Origin: a bacterium
Lineage (GTDB): Bacteria > Latescibacterota > UBA2968 > UBA8231
Reading direction: 5' to 3'
Assembly (NCBI GenBank): GCA_027593305.1
Contig: JAQCJA010000220.1
Location: forward strand, 1-7,432
Length of the DNA stretch: 7,432 bases
The position numbers and the translations under genes were made by a program. This document shows positions 1-5,235 of this stretch, in pieces. Each line of letters starts with the position of its first letter. Position 1 is the first letter of the stretch. The notes under the pieces are model-generated. The model was not told where the DNA came from. It saw only the letters and a program-made list of their open reading frames with translations, and ran no database searches.

Positions 1-270
1 CTCGCGCTTGCCGGATCCCTGACAACGGGCAGTCCCGTCGCGGGCATGGCATACATGGCGCTCTTCGGTGCCGGCACCGTGCCTCTCATGCTGGCGACAT
101 CAGTCTTCGGGCGTCTGCTGTTGCGGCCATCGTTACAGGCTTTTGCCCGGCGTGCGCTGCCGGCGGGCATGTTTGCTCTGGGAGCGCTGTTCGTGTTGCG
201 CGGTCTGGGGCTGGGTATTGCCTATGTGTCGCCCATCCTGCACGCCGCCGGCGGCGGGCACGGCCACTGA
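1..270 (+). CDS. TauE/SafE-like (UreH_2-type) membrane permease, C-terminal part
   Basis: The reading frame is open from the first base to the TGA at 268-270, so the 5' end lies outside the window; the visible 89 residues are the C-terminus. There are two hydrophobic stretches, roughly residues 15-45 (GMAYMALFGAGTVPLMLATS) and 55-83 (ending RGLGLGIAYVSPIL), separated by a short basic loop with several arginines. The tail GGGHGH is glycine/histidine rich. A small residue and TGSP before a helix, then FGAGTVPLM, then RGLGLGIxYVSP, resembles the sulfite-exporter TauE/SafE / UreH_2 family, a group of inner-membrane proteins often tied to metal handling or cytochrome oxidase assembly. The substrate cannot be told from this fragment. 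The family call is from recalled motifs, not a search. The next gene converges on it after 60 bases. Confidence 0.7.
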   Translation, partial: LALAGSLTTGSPVAGMAYMALFGAGTVPLMLATSVFGRLLLRPSLQAFARRALPAGMFALGALFVLRGLGLGIAYVSPILHAAGGGHGH

Positions 271-277
271 CGCCCCG

Positions 278-297
278 GCACCCAGCACCCAGCACCC
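278..297. repeat. Short tandem repeat, GCACCCA x2 plus GCACCC
   Basis: Two perfect copies of the 7-mer GCACCCA followed by a partial third copy lie in the 60-base gap between the convergent permease and dehydrogenase genes. No function is apparent. It is the only non-coding DNA between those genes apart from the small inverted repeat beside it. Confidence 0.6.
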
Positions 298-300
298 GCC

Positions 301-316
301 GCCGGCGTTAACCGGC
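301..316. other. Small inverted repeat between convergent genes
   Basis: GCCGG (301-305) and CCGGC (312-316) form perfect 5-base arms around the loop CGTTAA, between the stop codons of the permease (268-270) and the dehydrogenase (331-333). The position suits a bidirectional transcription end. The stem is short and neither strand has a T-tract, so it is not a convincing intrinsic terminator. Confidence 0.3.
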
Positions 317-330
317 TGCTGCCGCTGACA

Positions 331-1122
331 TCACTTGGCTGCCGCCGCAGGCAGGGGCCAGTTGTCTCCGGCCATAAAACCGCCGTCGATATAGATACAC
401 TGGCCCGTCACGTAGTCGGACGCGGCGGAAGCCAGGAAAGCCACGGTGCCCACCATATCCTGCGGGGTTCCGAGGCGACCGAGGGCCACGCGGCTTTCCC
501 CCCAGGCCCGCATCGTCTTGTCGGCCCACATTTTTTCTGTCAGCGACGTGACGACGAAACCCGGGCAGATGGCGTTGACCTGGATGTTGTCGGCGCCAAA
601 TTCCAGCGCCTGCGCCTTCGTCAGTTGACCCACTGCGCCCTTGGTGGCGGTGTACACGGATACCTTGGCCAGGGCCCGCCCCGTCGTCAGCGAACCGACG
701 TTGATGATCTTGCCCTGACGCCGCGGACGCATGTCACGGGCGACTTTCTGGCTGAGGAAATAGAGGCCCTTGAGGTTCACCCCCATGATGCGGTCATAGT
801 CCTCTTCCGTGACCTCGTCGATGGGCTGGCGAACATTCATGCCGGCATTGTTGAACAGGATGTCGATTCGGCCAAACGCAGCCACAACCTGCTGCACGCC
901 GGCCTCGAGGGAGGCCATGTCGGCCATATCCATGGTCAGCGCCATGGCATGGCCCCCTGCCGCCTCAATCGTGGCGACGGCTTCTTCCAGTTCCGTTTTT
1001 GTCCGTGATGTGCAGACCACGGTTGCGCCCTGCACCGCCAGACCCTCGGCGACGCCGCGCCCAATGCCACGTCCTGCGCCCGTGACAACGGCGATCTTTC
1101 CTTGCAGAGAAAACATGTTCAT
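331..1122 (-). CDS. SDR-family oxidoreductase, gluconate-5-dehydrogenase-like
   Basis: This is a classical short-chain dehydrogenase/reductase of 263 residues, a usual length for the family. The Rossmann cofactor motif TGAGRGIG is at residues 14-21 and NNAG at 91-94. The catalytic set is complete: N116, S144, Y157 and K161 (YTATK), with the usual 13-residue Ser-Tyr spacing, followed by a PG motif near 187-188. The second strand ends in TSR (38-40) with no acidic residue there, which in this family favours NADP(H) over NAD(H); that is inference. The YTATKGAV segment and overall look resemble gluconate 5-dehydrogenase and other sugar or polyol SDRs, but substrate cannot be assigned from sequence alone. 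The start at 1122 is preferred over the ATG two codons later because GGAG (1133-1136, read on the minus strand) sits 10 bases upstream. It is a single-gene unit, divergent from moaC. Confidence 0.9.
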   Translation of the reverse strand: MNMFSLQGKIAVVTGAGRGIGRGVAEGLAVQGATVVCTSRTKTELEEAVATIEAAGGHAMALTMDMADMASLEAGVQQVVAAFGRIDILFNNAGMNVRQPIDEVTEEDYDRIMGVNLKGLYFLSQKVARDMRPRRQGKIINVGSLTTGRALAKVSVYTATKGAVGQLTKAQALEFGADNIQVNAICPGFVVTSLTEKMWADKTMRAWGESRVALGRLGTPQDMVGTVAFLASAASDYVTGQCIYIDGGFMAGDNWPLPAAAAK

Positions 1123-1148
1123 TGGTGACTTGCTCCAGCTGGGGTGAG

Positions 1149-1166
1149 CCAGGCGAGGGTGCCTGG
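1149..1166. promoter_or_regulatory. Inverted repeat CCAGGC-N6-GCCTGG in the dehydrogenase leader
   Basis: Perfect 6-base arms (1149-1154 and 1161-1166) flank the loop GAGGGT. It lies between a possible minus-strand -10 box (1168-1173) and the dehydrogenase Shine-Dalgarno (1133-1136), so it would fall at or just after the transcript start. It could be an operator half-site pair or a leader hairpin. Dyads of this size also occur by chance in GC-rich DNA. Confidence 0.3.
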
Positions 1167-1167
1167 G

Positions 1168-1195
1168 ATTCTAGCAACGATTACTTTCTTTCCAG
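1168..1195 (-). promoter_or_regulatory. Possible sigma-70-like promoter for the dehydrogenase gene
   Basis: On the minus strand, TAGAAT (complement of 1168-1173) matches five of six positions of the TATAAT -10 box. CTGGAA (complement of 1190-1195) lies 16 bases upstream and matches only three of six of TTGACA. The spacing and the location about 50 bases ahead of the start codon fit, in the least GC-rich part of the gap. FCB-group bacteria use a different promoter consensus, so this is tentative. I found no comparable candidate for moaC on the plus strand. Confidence 0.25.
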
Positions 1196-1240
1196 TTACC
1201 TGCAGGCCTATGGACACATCCCTTCTTGACGACAGGAACG

Positions 1241-1735
1241 ATGGCAGACAGACTGACCCATCTCGATGACACCGGTCACGTGCACATGGTGGACGTCTCC
1301 GGAAAAGATGCAACACAGCGCCTGGCAACGGTCCGCGGCGAGATTCGAATGGCTGCGCAGACCGTGCGTCTCATTGTTGACAATCAGGTGGCCAAAGGCA
1401 ACGTGCTGGAAACGGCGCGCATTGCTGGCATCCAGGCAGCCAAACGCACGGCGGAACTGATCCCGCTGTGTCACCAGCTGAACCTGACGGCCGTCGACAT
1501 CGACTTCACTGTCCACACCGACCATATCGAAGTGCAGACGCAGGCGCGTGTCGCCGACCGTACCGGGGTCGAAATGGAAGCCTTCACGGCGGCAACCGTG
1601 GCGCTGCTGACGATCTACGATATGTGCAAGGCAGTGGATCGAGGCATGATCATCGGCCAGGTGCGCCTGCACGAAAAGAGCGGCGGCCGCAGCGGCCACT
1701 ATCCAAGCGCCGGGATCGCCGGCAAGATGGGCTGA
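1241..1735 (+). CDS. moaC: Cyclic pyranopterin monophosphate synthase MoaC
   Basis: MoaC acts with the radical-SAM enzyme MoaA in the first stage of molybdenum cofactor synthesis. It converts 3',8-cyclo-7,8-dihydro-GTP to cyclic pyranopterin monophosphate in the cytoplasm. The 164-residue protein is full length for the family. Residues matching the E. coli active site are present: K52 (in VAKGNV), H78 (in LCHQLNL), E111 and E113 (TGVEMEAF), D127 and K130 (YDMCKAVDRG), then the conserved HEKSGGRSGHY near the C-terminus. One small difference is LCHQL where LCHPL is usual. The ATG at 1241, with AGGA at 1234-1237 only 3 bases upstream, gives the typical start MADRLTHLDD..HMVDVS. An in-frame TTG at 1226 would add five residues. 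No other moa gene is in view. Its last 37 bases overlap the end of the convergent ompA-like gene. Confidence 0.96.
   Translation: MADRLTHLDDTGHVHMVDVSGKDATQRLATVRGEIRMAAQTVRLIVDNQVAKGNVLETARIAGIQAAKRTAELIPLCHQLNLTAVDIDFTVHTDHIEVQTQARVADRTGVEMEAFTAATVALLTIYDMCKAVDRGMIIGQVRLHEKSGGRSGHYPSAGIAGKMG
1674..1700 (-). terminator. Candidate intrinsic terminator of the minus-strand operon, inside moaC
   Basis: Read on the minus strand, AGTGGC (1700-1695, starting within the OmpA stop codon) can pair with GCCGCT (1684-1679, one G-U pair). A loop of ten GC-rich bases separates them, and C then TTTT (1677-1674) follow. A competing fold pairs GGCC at 1697-1694 with GGCC at 1688-1685. The position immediately after the operon's last stop codon is right for a terminator. 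However, the same bases encode the conserved EKSGGRSGH of MoaC, so the pattern may be a by-product of protein constraint, and the T-tract is short. Confidence 0.35.
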
Positions 1736-2535
1736 TCACTGCGAATTATTCCCGGCTCTGTCCCGGACAACCCTTCCACCGCTTCGGCTGGAAGAGCGTG
1801 GACCATCACAATATCGACACGGCGGTTCTCGAGACGTCCCGCCTCGCTGTTGTTACTGGCGATCGGGCGCGCCTCGGCGTTGCCCACGGCGTACATCTGC
1901 GAACGCGGAATCTGTTGTATGTCGTGCAGGTACTGCCGGACCTGTTCGGCGCGCTCCCGCGACAGCGTCACGTTGCGGGCCTTGTCCCCCAGATTGTCGG
2001 TGTGTCCCTCTACGATGACGGGAAAATCAGGAAAGTTGAGAATGAAACGGGCGGCATAACGCAGGCGTTCGTGCATGTTCTCGGAGAAGTCAGGCTTGCC
2101 GGAGCCGAAATTGACCGTCTCCAGCAGAACGTGGTACGGGAACAGCAGGTAGCCCGCCTGAATCGGCTCTACGGACTCCGGATCCAGTTTGAGGTCGAGG
2201 TTGACCAGCCGCAGCGATGCCGTGTCGCGGTACACCTGTTCGACGCGCAACAAGCCTACGTAGGTATCGGCCTTGTAGGCCTCAAAGATCGCCCCCGGTT
2301 TGACGCCATCGCGCGAGCCGAAGTTGGCGATGTAGCGAGCGTGGCTGACGGCAACTTGCGTGGCGCCGGCCAGCAGGTGGGTGCGCAGGATCCCATACTT
2401 TGTCAGCGGGCGCTCGATGACGACGACGGAATCGGAATCAGCCGCCGCCGGTGTCGCACCAGGCGACACCCTCTGAGCCCGAAGAGGCGACAGCGACAGT
2501 GCCAGCAGGCAGAGCACAGCCACCCAACGGCTCAT
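1699..2535 (-). CDS. OmpA-family peptidoglycan-binding envelope protein
   Basis: The 278-residue precursor begins with a hydrophobic signal sequence (about residues 1-20, likely cut in SPLRA-Q); there is no lipobox cysteine at that site, so it is probably not a lipoprotein. Residues about 138-245 form an OmpA C-terminal domain. It has GHTD (177-180), N188, LS (191-192), R195 and NRRVDI (238-242 region), including the Asp and Arg that bind diaminopimelate in known OmpA domains. It should anchor an envelope component to peptidoglycan from the periplasm. Residues about 42-135 form a separate region (GSRDGVKPGAIFEAYKAD, then YVGLLRVEQVY) that looks like a small beta-barrel; I cannot assign it. 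There is no N-terminal eight-stranded membrane barrel as in E. coli OmpA. The last about 33 residues are a proline-rich tail. Its ATG overlaps the carbamoyltransferase stop (ATGA), so it is the last gene of the operon, and its 3' end overlaps moaC. Confidence 0.9.
   Translation of the reverse strand: MSRWVAVLCLLALSLSPLRAQRVSPGATPAAADSDSVVVIERPLTKYGILRTHLLAGATQVAVSHARYIANFGSRDGVKPGAIFEAYKADTYVGLLRVEQVYRDTASLRLVNLDLKLDPESVEPIQAGYLLFPYHVLLETVNFGSGKPDFSENMHERLRYAARFILNFPDFPVIVEGHTDNLGDKARNVTLSRERAEQVRQYLHDIQQIPRSQMYAVGNAEARPIASNNSEAGRLENRRVDIVMVHALPAEAVEGLSGTEPGIIRSDQPILPAIPALG
1773..1794 (+). other. Stem-loop with UUCG loop downstream of moaC
   Basis: CTTCCA (1773-1778) pairs perfectly with TGGAAG (1789-1794), and inside it GC-TTCG-GC (1781-1788) forms a stable tetraloop, leaving CC (1779-1780) bulged. 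It begins 38 bases after the moaC stop and could end or protect the 3' end of the moaC mRNA. No T-tract follows, so it is not a standard intrinsic terminator. The bases are also coding sequence for the C-terminal tail of the OmpA-like protein on the other strand. Confidence 0.35.
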
Positions 2536-3464
2536 GGCAGCAAACCCGCCAGTTTCAACAGGGTCGCCTTCTGGCTGTGCAGACGATTCTCGGCCTGGTC
2601 GAAGATCACAGACCGGGGGTCATCGACCAGTGCGCCCTCGATTTCATAGCCGCGATGCGCCGGCAGGCAGTGCATGATGATGGCCCGGGAACCACTCAGC
2701 AGCGTCTGATTGAGCTGGTAGGGCTGCAGCAACTCGATGCGCCGCGTTTTCTCTTCGGCGTACTCCGGATCGTCAAAGAATTGCATATCGAGCCACGTGT
2801 CGGTGTAGACGACGTCGGCCTGGGCGACGGCGGCACGCACGTCACGGGTCTCCTGATAACGGCCGGAGGCACGCGCCTCGGCAAGCAACTCCGCATTGGC
2901 CGCGGCAGCGTTGATCTCCGGAGCGGCCACGGTGATGTGCATGCCCGTACGCAGCCCGGCGGTGATCAGCGAATTGGTCACATTGTTGTGCACCCCCAAA
3001 TACACCAGGTGGACACCTTCAAGCCGCCCCAGCCGCTCCTGAATCGTCTGCAGGTCACACAACGCCTGCAGCGGGTGGTACCGATCACAACAGCCGTTCA
3101 TGACCGGCACTCCCGCAGCTTCGGCGACGGTGACGACGTCGGCATGACGGCGAAAGCGCACGAGGATGAAGTCGAAATAGCGTGACAGGACACGGGCCTC
3201 ATCCGCCAGGTCTGCCAGGCCGAAGTTGGTCGAGCGCCAGTCGAGAAATACGGCCTGGCCACCCAGCTGGAACATGCCCACTTCGCTTGAGCAGCGAGTC
3301 CGCGTTGATGTTTTCTGGAACAGCATGCCCAGCGATTGTCCGGCCAGGCTGGTGGCAAAGGCACGCGGCTCGGCCTTCAGGCGGATTCCGCCTTCGACAA
3401 CCTGGTGGATGTCGTCCCCACTCCAGCTTCGCAAACTGACGAGATGTTGCCGGGTGGCACTCAT
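2532..3464 (-). CDS. argF: Ornithine-carbamoyltransferase-type enzyme with altered substrate loop
   Basis: This enzyme family transfers a carbamoyl group from carbamoyl phosphate to an amine, classically ornithine to citrulline in arginine synthesis. The 310-residue protein has the full frame. The carbamoyl-phosphate motif STRTR is at 53-57, with EVGMFQLGG after it, DEARVLSRY near 88-96, NG..D..HPLQAL around 123-135, HCLPAHRG (265-272, with C266) and AENRLHSQKA (291-300). The amino-acid side differs. The usual DxWxSMG loop is DTWLDMQ (222-228), so Ser becomes Asp and Gly becomes Gln, and the usual GDGNN is GVHNN (157-161). It lacks the proline-rich loop of acetyl/succinyl-ornithine transcarbamylases and the C-terminal extension of putrescine carbamoyltransferase. 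Ornithine is therefore the default but not certain substrate. The ATG overlaps the phosphoesterase stop (ATGA), with AGG about 7 bases upstream. No other arg gene is nearby. Confidence 0.85.
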   Translation of the reverse strand: MSATRQHLVSLRSWSGDDIHQVVEGGIRLKAEPRAFATSLAGQSLGMLFQKTSTRTRCSSEVGMFQLGGQAVFLDWRSTNFGLADLADEARVLSRYFDFILVRFRRHADVVTVAEAAGVPVMNGCCDRYHPLQALCDLQTIQERLGRLEGVHLVYLGVHNNVTNSLITAGLRTGMHITVAAPEINAAAANAELLAEARASGRYQETRDVRAAVAQADVVYTDTWLDMQFFDDPEYAEEKTRRIELLQPYQLNQTLLSGSRAIIMHCLPAHRGYEIEGALVDDPRSVIFDQAENRLHSQKATLLKLAGLLP

Positions 3465-4438
3465 GGCAGCACCTGCTCGAGGGCGGCGACAATCCGATTG
3501 CGGACCTCTTCGAGGCTGCCATCCTGGCGGGCCCCGGCGGCGCGGGAGTGGCCACCGCCGCCGAACATGCCGGCAACGGCGCTGACATCGACGTCTGCAC
3601 GCGAGCGCATGCTGATCCGGTAGTGGCCGGCCGACTCTTCCTTGAACAACGCTGTCACCTCGACACCCTTGATGCGCAAGCCATAGTTGACGGCCGCTTC
3701 CGAATCGCCCTGCTGCATCTGTTCGTGTGTCAGTGACATCGTGGCGACGCGGCCCTCATGGTGCAGCAACATCGAATCGATGGCTCGACCGATAAGTTTC
3801 ACCTCGGCGTAGGTGGAGTTGTTGTACAGCCGGTCGGCAATAAGGTCCAGGCGGGCGCCACGTCGGACCAGATCGGCGCCGACCTCCAGGGATGTGGGTG
3901 TCGTCAGAGAGTAGCGGAATCCACCCGTATCGAAGAGAATGCCTGTGTAGAGTTGCTCAGCAATGGTCGGACCGATTTCCAGACCCATGAACAGGGCCAG
4001 GTGATAGATCATCTCGCAGGTCGAACAGACCCCAGCCGAGACCAGGTTGATGGCACCGAAGCGCTCGTTGTCATGGTGGTGGTCGACGTTGAGCACGACG
4101 GCGTCTGCCGTCAGCAACTCAAGGACATTGCCGATGCGGGTGTAGTTGGGACAGTCAAGAACGATGGCATTGCCGCGTTGCCCCACCGTTGTTTCCGTCA
4201 CGGCATCGATGTCATCCCAGCCCTCGAGATAGGCGTAGCCGTCGGCGGGGACATCCTGCAGCAACACGCGCCCGCGAACACCGAACTGGCGCAGCAGGCC
4301 GACCATCGCCAGCCCCCCGGCGATGCCATCCCCATCGGTATTGACGTGGGAGGTGATGAGGACCTCGGAATGGGCGCGCAGGAAAGTGGCAGCCGCCTCA
4401 AGGTCGGCGCTGGAGAGGTCTGGCGAAGTAAGAGACAT
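3461..4438 (-). CDS. nrnA: DHH/DHHA1 phosphoesterase, NrnA-like (nanoRNase / pAp phosphatase)
   Basis: Bacterial NrnA proteins degrade 2-5 nucleotide RNA fragments to mononucleotides and dephosphorylate 3'-phosphoadenosine 5'-phosphate, using two metal ions. At 325 residues this one is a usual length. The DHH domain shows motif I H31..D35-G-D37 (HVNTDGDG), motif II D95 (VLDCPN), motif III D119-H120-H121 followed by HDN, and motif IV D170 (GILFDTGGFRYS). The C-terminal DHHA1 domain carries the substrate-binding GGGGH (293-297) followed by SRAAG. All expected metal ligands are present. The start at 4438 comes 7 bases after the methyltransferase stop. The frame stays open further upstream to 4762, but that extension lies wholly within the methyltransferase gene and has no DHH-family character. 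The stop overlaps the next gene's ATG. Assignment to NrnA rather than another DHH subfamily rests on length and domain order. Confidence 0.88.
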   Translation of the reverse strand: MSLTSPDLSSADLEAAATFLRAHSEVLITSHVNTDGDGIAGGLAMVGLLRQFGVRGRVLLQDVPADGYAYLEGWDDIDAVTETTVGQRGNAIVLDCPNYTRIGNVLELLTADAVVLNVDHHHDNERFGAINLVSAGVCSTCEMIYHLALFMGLEIGPTIAEQLYTGILFDTGGFRYSLTTPTSLEVGADLVRRGARLDLIADRLYNNSTYAEVKLIGRAIDSMLLHHEGRVATMSLTHEQMQQGDSEAAVNYGLRIKGVEVTALFKEESAGHYRISMRSRADVDVSAVAGMFGGGGHSRAAGARQDGSLEEVRNRIVAALEQVLP

Positions 4439-4445
4439 GCGTCTT

Positions 4446-5231
4446 TCAGGCCTGTCGGCGCAGTACAAAGTGGATGCGGTCGGAACGTTCCGATCCGGGA
4501 CGCAACGAGAATCCATCGAGGGCTTCAAGCAGGTCAAAAGGGCTGGCGTCGATGTGGGCCAGCAGATCTTCGTGAGGGTAGATGCGCTGCACGTGACTCT
4601 CCTGCCGGCGCGAGCCATCCTCAAGCCGGATATCGAATTTGTTGAACTGCAGACGCTCGTCGGCGTCGTAATAACTGTGTCGGGTGTAGAGGAAACCCGG
4701 GCCCTGCTCGGTGTCGCGTACATCGCCAAAATGGCGCACCGAATTCTGCTCGGTGCAGACATCGAAGATAAAGACAGCGCCCGGCGTTAGCACGTCGTAA
4801 ACCTGACCCAGCGCCCGGTCAAAATCGCTCAGGGTCAGCAGATAGTTGAAGCTGTCATAGAGACAGATGGCCCCGTCAAAGGCGCCGATGCCCCGCAGAT
4901 CGCGCAGATCGCGCACGTCAAACTGCAGCGCCCCCGGCGGCGCAGGGGTCTTTTTTCGCGCCTCTTCCACCATCTCCTGTGAGATGTCGAATCCGGTCAC
5001 ACAGTAACCCAGGTTGCCCAGAGCGCAGGCGACATTGCCGGTGCCACAGGCAAGCTCCAGCAGATGTCCGGTGTCCGCATGGTGTCGCCGCAACAGGGAC
5101 TGCACGAACCGGGCCCAGTGGGCATAGTCCACGTGGCGCATGACGTAGTCATATATCGGCGCCAGCCCCGCATAGGGTTCGGCCCTGACAGGGTCGGCTT
5201 CGGGGTCGGCCTCGGGTTCGGCTTCGGTCAT
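4446..5231 (-). CDS. Class I SAM-dependent methyltransferase, YqeM-like
   Basis: The 261-residue protein has a Rossmann-fold methyltransferase core. Motif I is LLELACGTGNVA (57-68), the acidic end of strand 2 is D82 (TGFDISQEM), a third acidic segment is FDVRDL (104-109), and YDSFNYLLT (125-133) occupies the motif IV region. The N-terminal YAGLAPIYDYVM and the DSxNYLLT segment resemble the YqeM/Methyltransf_25 group, whose substrate is generally unknown; I do not infer one. Before the core is an acidic, proline-rich leader (residues 2-14) encoded by a 12-base tandem repeat. The ATG at 5231 follows the S4 gene's TAA by 4 bases. An in-frame ATG at 5249 would add six residues and overlap that gene; neither has a strong Shine-Dalgarno, as expected for a coupled operon gene. 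Confidence 0.85.
   Translation of the reverse strand: MTEAEPEADPEADPVRAEPYAGLAPIYDYVMRHVDYAHWARFVQSLLRRHHADTGHLLELACGTGNVACALGNLGYCVTGFDISQEMVEEARKKTPAPPGALQFDVRDLRDLRGIGAFDGAICLYDSFNYLLTLSDFDRALGQVYDVLTPGAVFIFDVCTEQNSVRHFGDVRDTEQGPGFLYTRHSYYDADERLQFNKFDIRLEDGSRRQESHVQRIYPHEDLLAHIDASPFDLLEALDGFSLRPGSERSDRIHFVLRRQA
4894..4911. repeat. In-frame 9-base tandem duplication in the methyltransferase gene
   Basis: CGCAGATCG occurs twice in direct succession (4894-4902, 4903-4911), followed by a partial CGCA. On the coding strand it gives the peptide repeat DLRDLR at about residues 108-113, in the loop after the third strand of the fold. Being a multiple of three it leaves the frame intact. Confidence 0.6.
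5190..5225. repeat. Three 12-base tandem repeats encoding (EAEP/EADP)3
   Basis: Three adjacent 12-base units (5214-5225, 5202-5213, 5190-5201 in coding order) differ at only a few positions. They encode EAEP, EADP, EADP at the methyltransferase N-terminus. The units are in frame, so copy-number change would lengthen or shorten the acidic leader by four residues without breaking the gene. Confidence 0.85.
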
Positions 5232-5235
5232 GGTC

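Noticed and set aside
301..316. Intrinsic terminator between the permease and dehydrogenase
   Set aside because: The stem has only five pairs and neither strand has a run of T after it; kept only as a small inverted repeat.
1123..1240. Molybdenum-cofactor riboswitch ahead of moaC
   Set aside because: The gap is 118 bases and shared with a divergent gene, and I could not find the multi-stem arrangement expected of that RNA.
1468..2649. Open frame of 393 codons on the plus strand across moaC, the OmpA-like gene and the carbamoyltransferase end
   Set aside because: It runs in another frame through moaC and antisense to two real genes, with low-complexity basic sequence and no domain.
2532..3464. 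Acetyl- or succinyl-ornithine transcarbamylase, or putrescine carbamoyltransferase
   Set aside because: The proline-rich knot loop of the first two and the C-terminal helix extension of the third are absent, and HCLPAHRG and STRTR fit the ornithine type best, despite the altered SMG loop.
3758..4645. Open frame of 295 codons on the plus strand opposite the NrnA-like and methyltransferase genes
   Set aside because: It is an antisense shadow; the minus strand has complete DHH, DHHA1 and methyltransferase motifs over the same bases.
4439..4762. N-terminal extension of the NrnA-like protein
   Set aside because: These codons lie in a different frame of the methyltransferase gene, show no conserved residues, and the ATG at 4438 gives a normal-length DHH protein.
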